DNA of 64,000 nt from Rhodospirillaceae bacterium (GTDB lineage Bacteria > Pseudomonadota > Alphaproteobacteria > SP197), in NCBI GenBank assembly GCA_002722885.1, contig PBNE01000003.1, forward strand, positions 12,090-76,089, given 5' to 3'. Positions within the stretch are counted from its first letter, which is position 1. Each line of letters opens with the position of its first letter. Shown here piece by piece: positions 1 through 8,073 of this stretch. The notes under the pieces were generated by a model. That model made no database searches. It was not told where the DNA came from and was given only the letters and a program-made list of their open reading frames with translations. The position numbers and the translations under genes were made by a program.

Positions 1-144
1 GACCAGGAAACTGCTATGGGGCTGGTTTTGGCCATAAAAGCTAGTGGTGCGTTCGAAGAAGCGGACTATTTGGAAGAGATTGATATGCCGAAGGTCGTCC
101 AAATGGCCCAGACAGCAGCGAGTTCGTACACCGCGGCCGGGTAG
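1..144 (+). CDS. C-terminal end of an unidentified protein (partial)
   Basis: The first frame is open from the left edge to a TAG at 142-144 and encodes the last 47 residues of a protein that starts outside the window. The tail is acidic and helical in character (FEEADYLEEIDMPKVVQMAQ) and ends in AAG. I do not recognise the family. Because insertion-sequence debris follows within 150 bases, this could be the end of an intact gene or of a truncated one. Confidence 0.35.
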   Translation, partial: DQETAMGLVLAIKASGAFEEADYLEEIDMPKVVQMAQTAASSYTAAG

Positions 145-283
145 ATTTAGTTCCCAAATGACTTTGTCATCACCCTTCGTAGTCTTGGCGTATTGAAGCG
201 GGGTTAGTGCCGTTTGCGCCACGGTATGGTGATTTGAAGGATAACCAGGCGAGCGAGCCTGAAGTGGTTGCCCAGGGAAATTT

Positions 284-571
284 CTAAGCCCTGCAAGGTG
301 TATCGCTGCGGTCGATCATTTCCTGCCCCCAAGAACGATGCCAAAGCTTAATTAGAGTTTGGCTTTGAGGGAAGGGTCGATCTGGCCGCAGTACGCCCGT
401 AGCGAAGGCCGGATCGGACCTTCCCGGTGACCAGGCCACTGGCGCCGGCGGTTTGTAGCCGAGGGAGCTGTGTGGCCGGATCGTGTTGTAGTGCTGTCGC
501 CATTGTTCGACGAGGACCTTGGCCTCCGTCATTGTTTGAAAGATCTCACCGTTCAGCAGCTCGTCGCGATG
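284..571 (-). pseudogene. IS3-family transposase OrfB, C-terminal remnant
   Basis: On the minus strand, codons from about 571 down to 434 read DELLNGEIF followed by a WRQHYNTIRPHSSLGYKPPAP stretch. This is the hallmark C-terminus of IS3-group DDE transposases (integrase core, just after the catalytic glutamate). Upstream of about 571 the similarity stops abruptly, so the rest of the integrase domain and OrfA are missing. The reading frame then runs on to 284 without a recognisable domain. I see no gene in 572-835, which separates this relic from the aminotransferase. It is a dead fragment of an insertion event. Confidence 0.7.
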
Positions 572-835
572 AAAGCAACTTTCACCTCGATGTTCACTAT
601 CTGGCAAAAGATGACGGCACGGTGATCTTCTAGCGATCGTCGACGTTCGATGTGCCGCGAACGTTCTTGTAGCCGTCATAAGTGGTATGCCACGAAACGG
701 TAGACCGTCGCCTTGCGGCTGGCCTCGATTGACTCCGCGGTTGCCTGCCCTGTAAGCGGTAGATCGCGCGGTGAAGGTAGCAGCACCACCCACTCCCGTA
801 CAAAGCCAACTCAACTCTGCCCGAAGGTCTATTCC

Positions 836-1957
836 ATGCATATTGAACCCTTTGGCGTCGAAATCTGGATGAACGAGTGGGAGACCAAGTGTGAGCTCAA
901 CCTCGCGGAAACCTGCGTTGAGAGCCTGACGATCGAACAGCTTCTGGAGCTTTCAGGTCGCAACAGCACCGACCTTTCGGAGCTTCTTGGCATCAAGATG
1001 ACCTATGGCGAAATCCGCGGCTCCGAACGCCTTCTGGACGCCATCTCGGCACTCTACGAGAACCAGGGGCACGATAATCTCATCGTCACCCATGGCACCA
1101 TCGGCGCCAACATGCTGGTCCACAAAACGATGGTCAGCCGGGGTGACCGCGTGGTCGCCGTGGTGCCGACCTACCAGCAGCACTACTCGATCCCGGGCAC
1201 CATCGGCGCCGATGTCCATCACCTCTATCTCAAGGAGGAAAACAACTTCCTCCCGGATGTTGAGGAGCTTCGTGCGCTGGTCACACCCGATACCAGATTG
1301 CTGGCGATCAACAACCCCAACAACCCGACCGGCGCCCTGCTCGACCGTGCGATGCTTGAACAAGTCGCACAGATCGCCCGTGCTGCCGATGCCTGGATCC
1401 TGTGCGACGAGGTATATCGCGGCCTCGACCAGCATGGCAGCGGCATGACCGCATCGATGGCCGACATCTACAAAAAGGGCATCTCGACAGCCAGCACATC
1501 CAAGGCCTTTTCGCTCGCCGGCCTTCGCCTGGGTTGGATTGCTGCGCCTGAAGAGGTCATCGAAGCCGTCTCGATCCACCGCGACTACGACACCATCGCG
1601 GTCGCCCGTATCGACGATCACTTTGCCGCCCTGGCGCTCGAAAACCGCGACCGCGTCCTGGAACGCAGCCAGGCGATCACGCGCGGCAATCTTGCCGTAC
1701 TGGCCGAATGGGTCGAACGGGAACCCCGTATCTCATGGGTCCGGCCGAAATCTGGCACGACCACACTCCTGCGTTTCGATCTGCCCATGACCTCACGCAA
1801 ATTCTGCGTCAGCCTGCTTAAGGAAACCGGTGTGATGTTCACACCGGGCTCGGCCTTCGGCATGGAAGGCTACGTCAGAGTCGGCTTCGCCAACACACCA
1901 TCCATCCTCGCTGAAGGGCTGGAACGTGTGTCCGGCTATCTCGCCAAGCAGGAGTGA
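836..1957 (+). CDS. PLP-dependent aminotransferase, class I/II (capreomycidine-synthase-like)
   Basis: The 373-residue product is a fold-type I PLP enzyme. It carries NNPNNPTG (cofactor/substrate loop), CDEVYRGLD (the aspartate that pairs with the pyridine nitrogen) and STSKAFSLAGLRLGW with the Schiff-base lysine. The opening MHIEPFGVEIWMNEWE resembles proteins often annotated as capreomycidine synthase or plain aminotransferase. The frame is open further upstream, but the ATG at 836 gives the family-like N-terminus. The substrate is unknown. It converges with a phytanoyl-CoA-type oxygenase 17 bases downstream, so a joint amino-acid hydroxylation/transamination role is possible but not shown. 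Confidence 0.85.
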   Translation: MHIEPFGVEIWMNEWETKCELNLAETCVESLTIEQLLELSGRNSTDLSELLGIKMTYGEIRGSERLLDAISALYENQGHDNLIVTHGTIGANMLVHKTMVSRGDRVVAVVPTYQQHYSIPGTIGADVHHLYLKEENNFLPDVEELRALVTPDTRLLAINNPNNPTGALLDRAMLEQVAQIARAADAWILCDEVYRGLDQHGSGMTASMADIYKKGISTASTSKAFSLAGLRLGWIAAPEEVIEAVSIHRDYDTIAVARIDDHFAALALENRDRVLERSQAITRGNLAVLAEWVEREPRISWVRPKSGTTTLLRFDLPMTSRKFCVSLLKETGVMFTPGSAFGMEGYVRVGFANTPSILAEGLERVSGYLAKQE

Positions 1958-1974
1958 CGACTCAGGCGCCCCTC

Positions 1975-2805
1975 TCAGTCTTTCAGCAGCACCATCGGGC
2001 TGCCGACGTCGACCACACCGATGCCATCATGCGCCTTGTAGCCGATAAGTTCCTGAACACGGCGCGGCATCTTCTTGACCTCTTCCCGCGGCACTGTCAG
2101 CAGACAGGCTTCTTCCGTGCGCAGCCAACCCAGAACAAAGCCGAAGAACATGCCGCGGCGCCACTGATCGGTCGAGGTGTTGGCGCCACCCCCATGAATA
2201 GCGGTGCCGAGATAGAGCAATGCTGAGCCAGCCTTCATCTCCGCACGCTGCACCTCATGAGGTTGAGCTTCACGTTCCGGATCCCAGAGATGGCTGCCGG
2301 GCACAACCTGGGTGCAACCGTTCTCGATCGTGAAATCCGTCAGCGCGAACATCGCTTCCACTTCAAGCAAGGGCTTCGCGGGAGACGTGAAGTACCGCCA
2401 GGCGTCTTCATCCCGATGCAAAAGCTGCGCGGTCTCGCCCGGCCCGATCTGGATGAGCTGTCCGGTGTTGAGCAGATAGTCCTCACAGTTCGGCAACAGC
2501 AGAATGTCGGCGACACGGGTTATGAAGGAGTCCTCCATGATTTCCCAAAACGTCTTCGACTTGGACGGAAGGCCGTCCAGTCGAATGGTCTGGCTGCCGT
2601 AAAACTCGACAAAGAAGTCGTCCGTTGGATGACGCAGACCGGGATCGGTCGTACCGATGACACCATCAACCTCTTGGTTGATGCTGTTCAGCTGCCGCGC
2701 GTCGAGCGCGTTTTCGACCACCAACGCCCCGTCCCGATCCAGAATATCTGCCATGACCTGCGCATCGGTGCTGACGTCGACATATTCCAGTGGGCTGGCC
2801 GCCAT
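1975..2805 (-). CDS. Phytanoyl-CoA dioxygenase (PhyH) family protein
   Basis: The 276-residue product is an Fe(II)/2-oxoglutarate oxygenase of the PhyH superfamily. The HRDEDAW segment provides the His-x-Asp iron ligands, IHGGGANTS provides the distal histidine, and VVPGSHLWDP is the usual PhyH loop. The start is chosen at the second of two nearby ATGs (2805) because GGGAG lies six bases before it; the frame also opens at a TTG at 2835. It is the last gene of a minus-strand group with the LysM protein and a 50-codon ORF. PhyH members hydroxylate very varied small molecules, so the substrate cannot be read from sequence. Confidence 0.85.
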   Translation of the reverse strand: MAASPLEYVDVSTDAQVMADILDRDGALVVENALDARQLNSINQEVDGVIGTTDPGLRHPTDDFFVEFYGSQTIRLDGLPSKSKTFWEIMEDSFITRVADILLLPNCEDYLLNTGQLIQIGPGETAQLLHRDEDAWRYFTSPAKPLLEVEAMFALTDFTIENGCTQVVPGSHLWDPEREAQPHEVQRAEMKAGSALLYLGTAIHGGGANTSTDQWRRGMFFGFVLGWLRTEEACLLTVPREEVKKMPRRVQELIGYKAHDGIGVVDVGSPMVLLKD

Positions 2806-2837
2806 TCTCATCTCCCGCTCATGATTTGCAGACAAAT

Positions 2838-2990
2838 CTAGCGCACAGCCGAAATCTTGAAAGCCCGATCGATCGCAAGCTGAACCAGATGACGCACATA
2901 GTACGACGCGAACGCTTCGTTGACGGGACCGGGCGGATCGTAAATCGGATCCCCTGCAGCGTGCGCTTTTCCCGCAGCCATCGCGTTCAC
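2838..2990 (-). CDS. Possible 50-residue protein, translationally coupled to the LysM gene
   Basis: A GTG at 2990 overlaps the TGA of the LysM gene (GTGA, 2987-2990). It opens a 50-codon frame ending 32 bases before the PhyH start. The peptide has a Pro/Gly-rich middle (DPIYDPPGPVNEAFASYYV) and an amphipathic, basic tail (RHLVQLAIDRAF). The start-stop overlap and the filling of an otherwise empty intergenic gap favour a real gene. No family is recognised and it could be chance. Confidence 0.4.
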   Translation of the reverse strand: MNAMAAGKAHAAGDPIYDPPGPVNEAFASYYVRHLVQLAIDRAFKISAVR

Positions 2991-4261
2991 TCGGCAGTAC
3001 CTGACGGAACCACGAAGATCTGACCGGGGTAGATCAAATCGGGATCGGCAATCTGGTTCCGGTTGGCTTCGAAAATCTGTGTGTAGTGAACGCCCTCGCC
3101 GTACACCCGCCGCGCGATAAACCAAAGGTTGTTCCCCGGCTGAATCACCACCACGGATTCGGTCGCGCTGGGCATCGTGAAGGCCGACTGCTGGAAGGGT
3201 GTTTCAAGCCGCTCGCTGACATCTCCGTCGTCACCCACCTGGTCGACGCGTAGCTCATACTGTCCCTCAGCCAACGCCTCATCCAGAGTCAGGGACCAGT
3301 TCCCGTCGTTTCCAACGACGACCGGACCAACCGGCTGGCCGTCGACGTAGGGCACAACCGTGCTCCCGGGTTCCGCTTGCCCTGAGAGCGTCACGGTCCC
3401 CTCGTCGTTGTAGGACAGGCTCTCGAGGATCAGATTGTCGCCGCCGGCGATACCGACACCATCGCCCGGCGCCTGGAGAACGTCCACATCACCTTCGCCT
3501 TCACGCGGCACGACCACGGCAAAAACCTCTTCGCCTGCGCCCGCAACAGTGTCCGTCGCAGTATCGACGGCCTCTTCAACCATGGCATCGGAACCGCCTG
3601 TCGAGAGACTCAGCGATGAGCTGGCCGACGATGAGCTGCTGGCCGCACCCTGCGAATAGCCCGAGGACTCGTCGACCTCGTCCTTGGCCTCAGCAGAGGG
3701 CTCTGCCGAAGCGATCGCCGTATCCCCCGATTCGGCGGTATCGGGCACGGCCATCACCAAAACTTCTGCCGATTCCACGACCGTGCCGTCTCCGGCATCG
3801 GCCGACAGCCACAGTTCGTGGTCACCCGGCGCAAGCGGTTCCTCAAGCACGATGACCCATTCTCCGTTGTCATCGGCTGTGGTCGTGGCCACCGCACCAT
3901 CACGCGTCATCACGGTGACATCGGCGCCCGGCGCTGCCGTGCCGGCCATGACGGCATCACCGTCCCGTTCAACACGAACAATGTCGAAACTGGGCAGCGG
4001 AACGAAGTCGTCCGGCAGTGTGACGTCGCTGTCGTCGCTTTCGCCATCGAAGGGTGACGATGCGCCGTCTGAATCGCTGGTGCCATCAGCCCCCGCACCG
4101 GCGCTCGATGATGAACTGCTGGAGACCTCGGCCGTCGTCGTGTCGGATTTGTCGGCAACCACAGGCTGCTCGTCTTCGCGGGCCATGAAAATGACGACCG
4201 CTATGAGAAGGGCGAAGACAGCCAGCGCCGCTATGTCCTGTTTCACGTTCGTTGTTCCCAT
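2987..4261 (-). CDS. Membrane-anchored LysM protein with Ig-like repeats
   Basis: This 424-residue envelope protein has one N-terminal membrane anchor (about residues 8-27, IAALAVFALLIAVVIF). A long Ser/Asp/Glu-rich low-complexity spacer follows. Two Ig-like repeats lie near 85-165 and 265-345, each with a G-x-A-x-PG-x-x-V core and a GEW/GNW-type strand, and a C-terminal LysM domain spans about 370-420 (PGNNLWFIARRVYG ... IYPGQIFVVP). LysM binds peptidoglycan, so the protein probably ties the inner membrane to the wall. The ATG at 4261 is preferred over one nine codons upstream because a GGGGGG Shine-Dalgarno-like run precedes it. Confidence 0.8.
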   Translation of the reverse strand: MGTTNVKQDIAALAVFALLIAVVIFMAREDEQPVVADKSDTTTAEVSSSSSSSAGAGADGTSDSDGASSPFDGESDDSDVTLPDDFVPLPSFDIVRVERDGDAVMAGTAAPGADVTVMTRDGAVATTTADDNGEWVIVLEEPLAPGDHELWLSADAGDGTVVESAEVLVMAVPDTAESGDTAIASAEPSAEAKDEVDESSGYSQGAASSSSSASSSLSLSTGGSDAMVEEAVDTATDTVAGAGEEVFAVVVPREGEGDVDVLQAPGDGVGIAGGDNLILESLSYNDEGTVTLSGQAEPGSTVVPYVDGQPVGPVVVGNDGNWSLTLDEALAEGQYELRVDQVGDDGDVSERLETPFQQSAFTMPSATESVVVIQPGNNLWFIARRVYGEGVHYTQIFEANRNQIADPDLIYPGQIFVVPSGTAE

Positions 4262-4324
4262 ATGCGATGCCCCCCACGTTACTATCACGATTGGGGCAGA
4301 GCGCGAGAGTCCCTTACACGCCGT

Positions 4325-4701
4325 TCAGGGCAGGTCGACGACGACCTCAAGGCCGCCCAGGCCATGCACGCTGTCGTGGGCACGCAGGGTCACCGCGCCT
4401 AGGGTGGGGTCGATCTACCCCCGGAGAGGCTGCGACGGAACGGCTGTTAGTTGACATGGGGATGAGCCAGCACACGCTCGCCCAGGACCGTGCCGTCCGG
4501 CGCCAAGACATCCCATAGGTCGGCATAGTGGTCCCATCCCTCATCGCCGTGTTCGACGGTCACGTGGAACGCATAGACGCCGGGCGCGGTTTGCTCTACC
4601 TCGACCGCGACAACATCGGCTTCTCCGGCTGCCGCGTCCTCAGCCGATACAAGCGCTCACACCATCGCGACCAGCATCAGGGACAACACTCTTTTCATCA
4701 T
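4325..4701 (-). pseudogene. Decayed secreted protein gene (two stops and a frameshift)
   Basis: From ATG at 4701 the minus strand reads a signal peptide ([14 protein letters not shown]), a TGA stop at 4657-4659, then ALVSAEDAAAGEADVVAVEV and onward through HGDEGWDHYADLW and VLGERVLAHPHVN. A TAA (4447-4449) follows, then QPFRRSLSG in the same frame. After a frameshift near 4400 a second frame gives VTLRAHDSVHGLGG and a stop at 4325. Joined up, this matches a small periplasmic hypothetical family that I recall from other Proteobacteria. Its start codon overlaps that of the divergent LOG gene. Confidence 0.65.
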
Positions 4702-5251
4702 GACCAGGCCAGCATCCATTTGTGTCTTCTGTGGTTCCAGTATGGGCGACAACCCGGCATTCCGCCGTCTCGCCTATGAACTCGGCACGATGATAGCAGA
4801 GGCAGACAGGCGTCTGATCTATGGCGGCGGTCACGTTGGCTTGATGGGCGTGGTGGCCGATGCCGTTCTGGCCGGTGGCGGTGCGGTCACCGGTATCATC
4901 CCGGGCCATCTCCGCCGCGCCGAGGTCGAACACACCGGTGTCACCGATCTCATCGAGGTCGACGACATGTTCGAACGCAAGCGCCTGATGGTCGAGCGCT
5001 CCGATGCCTTTGTCGCCCTGCCCGGCGGATTGGGCACCATCGATGAAATCCTCGATGTCATCACGCTGGCGCAGCTAGGCCAGCACAGCAAACCCATGGT
5101 CATGCTCGATGCCGAAGGTTACTGGCAACCCTTCAGGACATTGCTGGAGCACACAATTGCGTGCGGCTACGCACGCGCTGGGATCCGCGACCTCTACGAG
5201 ATCGTCACTAATCTCGACGGCGTTTTAAGAGTGCTCGGCCTCAAGAGCTGA
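4700..5251 (+). CDS. LOG-family protein (cytokinin riboside 5'-monophosphate phosphoribohydrolase)
   Basis: The 183-residue product is a TIGR00730-type Rossmann-fold protein. The N-terminal [10 protein letters not shown] strand, the [14 protein letters not shown] loop and the catalytic PGGLGTIDE motif are all present. LOG proteins cleave the N-glycosidic bond of AMP or cytokinin nucleotides; in bacteria their exact role (purine nucleotide turnover) is often uncertain. The start ATG (4700-4702) overlaps the start codon of the opposite-strand pseudogene, so its promoter must lie within that broken gene. The length is normal for the family. Confidence 0.9.
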   Translation: MTRPASICVFCGSSMGDNPAFRRLAYELGTMIAEADRRLIYGGGHVGLMGVVADAVLAGGGAVTGIIPGHLRRAEVEHTGVTDLIEVDDMFERKRLMVERSDAFVALPGGLGTIDEILDVITLAQLGQHSKPMVMLDAEGYWQPFRTLLEHTIACGYARAGIRDLYEIVTNLDGVLRVLGLKS

Positions 5252-5343
5252 CGTCGACATCAGATCCGAGCGCTCCTTGCACACAACCTCATCGGCGTTA
5301 TGTTGCAGCGCAACAAGCAAGCCCCAGAATTTGGAGAAACACG

Positions 5344-6558
5344 ATGGCGAAGATTCAGGTCAAGAACCCTGTGGTCGAGCTCGACGGCGATGAGATGACA
5401 CGCATTATCTGGGCCTTCATCAAGGACCGGCTAATCCTCCCCTATCTCGACATCGACCTGAAGTACTACGACCTCGGTATCGAAGCCCGTGACGCAACCG
5501 ACGACCAGATCACCGTCGATGCCGCCAACGCCATCAAGCAATACGGTGTCGGCGTGAAGTGCGCCACGATCACGCCCGATGAAGACAGGGTCGAAGAGTT
5601 CGGCCTTAAATCGATGTGGCGTTCGCCCAACGGCACGATCCGGAACATCCTGGGCGGCACCGTGTTCCGCCAGCCGATCATCTGCTCCAACGTGCCGCGC
5701 CTGGTGCCGGGATGGACCAAGCCCATCGTGATCGGCCGTCATGCCTTCGGCGATCAGTACCGCGCCACCGATTTTGTCGTGCCCGGTGCCGGCAAACTCA
5801 CGATCAGCTTCCAGCCTGCGAACGGTTCAGAAACGATTGAACGTGAGGTCTTCGACTTCCCCGGCGGCGGTGTCGCGATGTCGATGTACAACCTCGACGA
5901 CTCGATCCGCGGCTTTGCCCGGGCCTGCATGAACTACGGCCTCAATCTCGGCTGGCCTGTCTATCTCTCGACCAAGAACACGATCCTCAAGGCCTATGAC
6001 GGCCGCTTCAAGGACCTCTTCCAGGAGGTTTTTGATGCAGAGTTCGCTGACAAGTTCGCAGCCAAGGGCATCATCTACGAACACCGCCTGATCGACGACA
6101 TGGTGGCCGCGGCGCTGAAGTGGGAGGGTGGCTTCGTCTGGGCCTGCAAGAACTACGACGGCGACGTGCAGTCCGACACCGTGGCCCAGGGCTTCGGTTC
6201 GCTCGGCTTGATGACTTCAGTTCTGATGACGCCTGACGGCGGCACCGTGGAGGCCGAAGCGGCCCACGGCACCGTCACGCGCCACTACCGCCAGCACCAG
6301 CAGGGCAAGGAAACCTCGACCAACCCGATCGCCTCGATCTTTGCCTGGACCCGTGGCCTGAAATCACGCGGCGAGTTTGACGGCACGCCTGATGTGGTCG
6401 ACTTCGCCACGGCCCTGGAAGAGGTCTGCGTCGACACCGTCGAAGGCGGTGACATGACCAAGGATCTCGCGCTGCTGATCGGCCCCGACCAGCCCTGGCT
6501 GACGACCAATCGGTTCCTTGCCAAACTCGACGAAGGCCTGCAGGCTAAGCTGGCCTGA
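5344..6558 (+). CDS. icd: NADP-dependent isocitrate dehydrogenase
   Basis: The 404-residue enzyme matches the homodimeric eukaryotic-like NADP-IDH subfamily typical of alphaproteobacteria. It oxidatively decarboxylates isocitrate to 2-oxoglutarate in the TCA cycle. Visible markers are [12 protein letters not shown] at the N-terminus, the substrate-binding [13 protein letters not shown] segment, [18 protein letters not shown] and the adenine-site [30 protein letters not shown] ribosome site precedes the ATG. The gene is intact, in contrast to the broken genes on either side. Confidence 0.97.
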   Translation: MAKIQVKNPVVELDGDEMTRIIWAFIKDRLILPYLDIDLKYYDLGIEARDATDDQITVDAANAIKQYGVGVKCATITPDEDRVEEFGLKSMWRSPNGTIRNILGGTVFRQPIICSNVPRLVPGWTKPIVIGRHAFGDQYRATDFVVPGAGKLTISFQPANGSETIEREVFDFPGGGVAMSMYNLDDSIRGFARACMNYGLNLGWPVYLSTKNTILKAYDGRFKDLFQEVFDAEFADKFAAKGIIYEHRLIDDMVAAALKWEGGFVWACKNYDGDVQSDTVAQGFGSLGLMTSVLMTPDGGTVEAEAAHGTVTRHYRQHQQGKETSTNPIASIFAWTRGLKSRGEFDGTPDVVDFATALEEVCVDTVEGGDMTKDLALLIGPDQPWLTTNRFLAKLDEGLQAKLA

Positions 6559-6697
6559 ACCGACACCCCGGCGGACCTCGCCAGCTGGCGCCGACACTGG
6601 ACTGACGATCACGTGAGCCTTTCTTGACAAGATCGTCCCAGGCTCGAAAGACTGGGAGGTCTGCACGTTTGCGCCATCACTCGCAGTTCACGGTGCC

Positions 6698-7559
6698 ATG
6701 GCCAAAGAAGAAGCCTTCTCGACCGAGGTTACGACCACCCCAGACGAACTCGCCCGGCGTTTCTGCAAGCTGGCCGAGTTCCGCCGGAGCGCGGTGATCC
6801 GTTACATCTAGACGGCCTGGACCGCCCTGGTCATGGGTGTTGGCCTAGTGCTCGCTCTGCCGGCCTTGGTCGACAATCTCGACCGCGCCATCTCGAACTA
6901 CAGCCTCGTGGACGAGATCAAAAAATACGAAGGCGAACGTCAGGACCTCGTTCAGCAGATTTCATCCGGTCTCGACGGCGCGCGCGAGGCCATTGAGACA
7001 CTGAAAGACCACCTCGGTCGAGAACACACCGTTTGGGATACAATCGATATCCAGGAAGACCGCTTCAAGATCATCGATATTGACGTTTCAGCAAACGGCA
7101 GAATTGTCGCTGTCGGCAACGGACGTGCTGGTGCCACCAGGTTACATTGGCGCACAGCGCGAATCGAACCAGAGCGTCGCGGACTGGCGTCCCCGCTCCG
7201 AAGCGCTCCTGCTAATTCAGTCTGCACTGGAAACCATGAACAGCTCATTGGCTGACGCGGATATCTGGCAGCACATCGGACGGATTGCCACACGGGTCGC
7301 CGTCATCTTGCTGATTGTCTTCTTGGTCCAGATCATCGTTAACCTCTACCGCTACTCAATGCGGCTTTCCGGCTATTACCGGGCACGTGGCGACGTCATA
7401 TCCCTGATGCGGGCGGACCCGGGCTACAAGCTCATGCGAATATCAGATATGAATCTCTCCGAGCTTGTCGAGACCTTCTCGCCCGATCAGGTCGCGTTCG
7501 ATAAATCGCCCCCTTCACAAATACAATCCATCACAGACGCTGCAAAGGGTCAGCCCTGA
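6698..7559 (+). pseudogene. Interrupted membrane/coiled-coil protein gene
   Basis: From ATG 6698 the frame reads MAKEEAFSTEVTTTPDELAR ... AVIRYI, hits TAG at 6809-6811, then continues in the same frame with TAWTALVMGVGLVLALPALV (a membrane helix) and a long charged helical region (DEIKKYEGERQDLVQQISSG). Around 7080-7130 the coding shifts to another frame, which carries a second strong membrane helix (IATRVAVILLIVFLVQIIVN) and ends at 7559. Two lesions in one otherwise continuous protein indicate a pseudogene or sequence errors. The family is not recognised; two membrane helices flanking a coiled coil suggest an inner-membrane structural protein. Confidence 0.65.
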
Positions 7560-7613
7560 CGGCTAGGGTCCACCGCGCCTATGTGCACCGTACTCCAGGG
7601 ACCTAAGACACAT

Positions 7614-8021
7614 TCACCGATGTGCGGCAACCCAGTCTGCCAGGTCCGAATGGCCCCAAGCCTCGGCAATGCGGCCGTCCTTCAGCTCCAGGACGACAGT
7701 ACCGTGGTAATCGAGCTTCTGGCCTGAGCCTTGAAGGCCTTCGTAGCTGCCTGTCAGTGTGCCGGTACCGTGGTAACGCAGCGCCGTCCAGTCGCCGTCG
7801 ATCAAGAGGAACTCGACCTCGTGGCGCAGATCGGGAAAGCCTTCGAAGAACGGGCCAGCGAACCCGTCGCACATGCCGGACTTTCCACTGTAGTCGGCAG
7901 TTCCTGTGTGAATCTTGAAATCGGGCGTGAAGAAGTCGTCATAGCTGTCCAGCCGTTGCTGGTTCCAGAAGACGTCAACCAGGTCACGCATCAGGCGTTC
8001 GTTCTGCTCACGGTCGGACAT
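7614..8021 (-). CDS. SnoaL-like / NTF2-fold ester cyclase family protein
   Basis: The 135-residue product has the NTF2-like cone fold signature of the SnoaL polyketide cyclase group: an N-terminal helix with NERLMRDLVDVFWNQ, HTGTADYSGKSG, FPDLRHEVEFLLIDGDWTALRYHGTGTLTG and a C-terminal LKDGRIAEAWGHSD strand. Such stand-alone proteins bind or isomerise small hydrophobic molecules, but the substrate is usually unknown. It lies 52 bases downstream of alaS on the same strand and may ride on the alaS transcript. Confidence 0.8.
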   Translation of the reverse strand: MSDREQNERLMRDLVDVFWNQQRLDSYDDFFTPDFKIHTGTADYSGKSGMCDGFAGPFFEGFPDLRHEVEFLLIDGDWTALRYHGTGTLTGSYEGLQGSGQKLDYHGTVVLELKDGRIAEAWGHSDLADWVAAHR

Positions 8022-8073
8022 GGGGCACTCTCTGGCTTGGTGACGCCCACTGTCTCAGCAGAACCGGCGCCCG

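Noticed and set aside
3684-4454. A Ser/Thr-rich frame antisense to the LysM protein
   Set aside because: Its composition is the reverse reading of the acidic Ser-rich spacer of the LysM gene and it has no start signal or homology.
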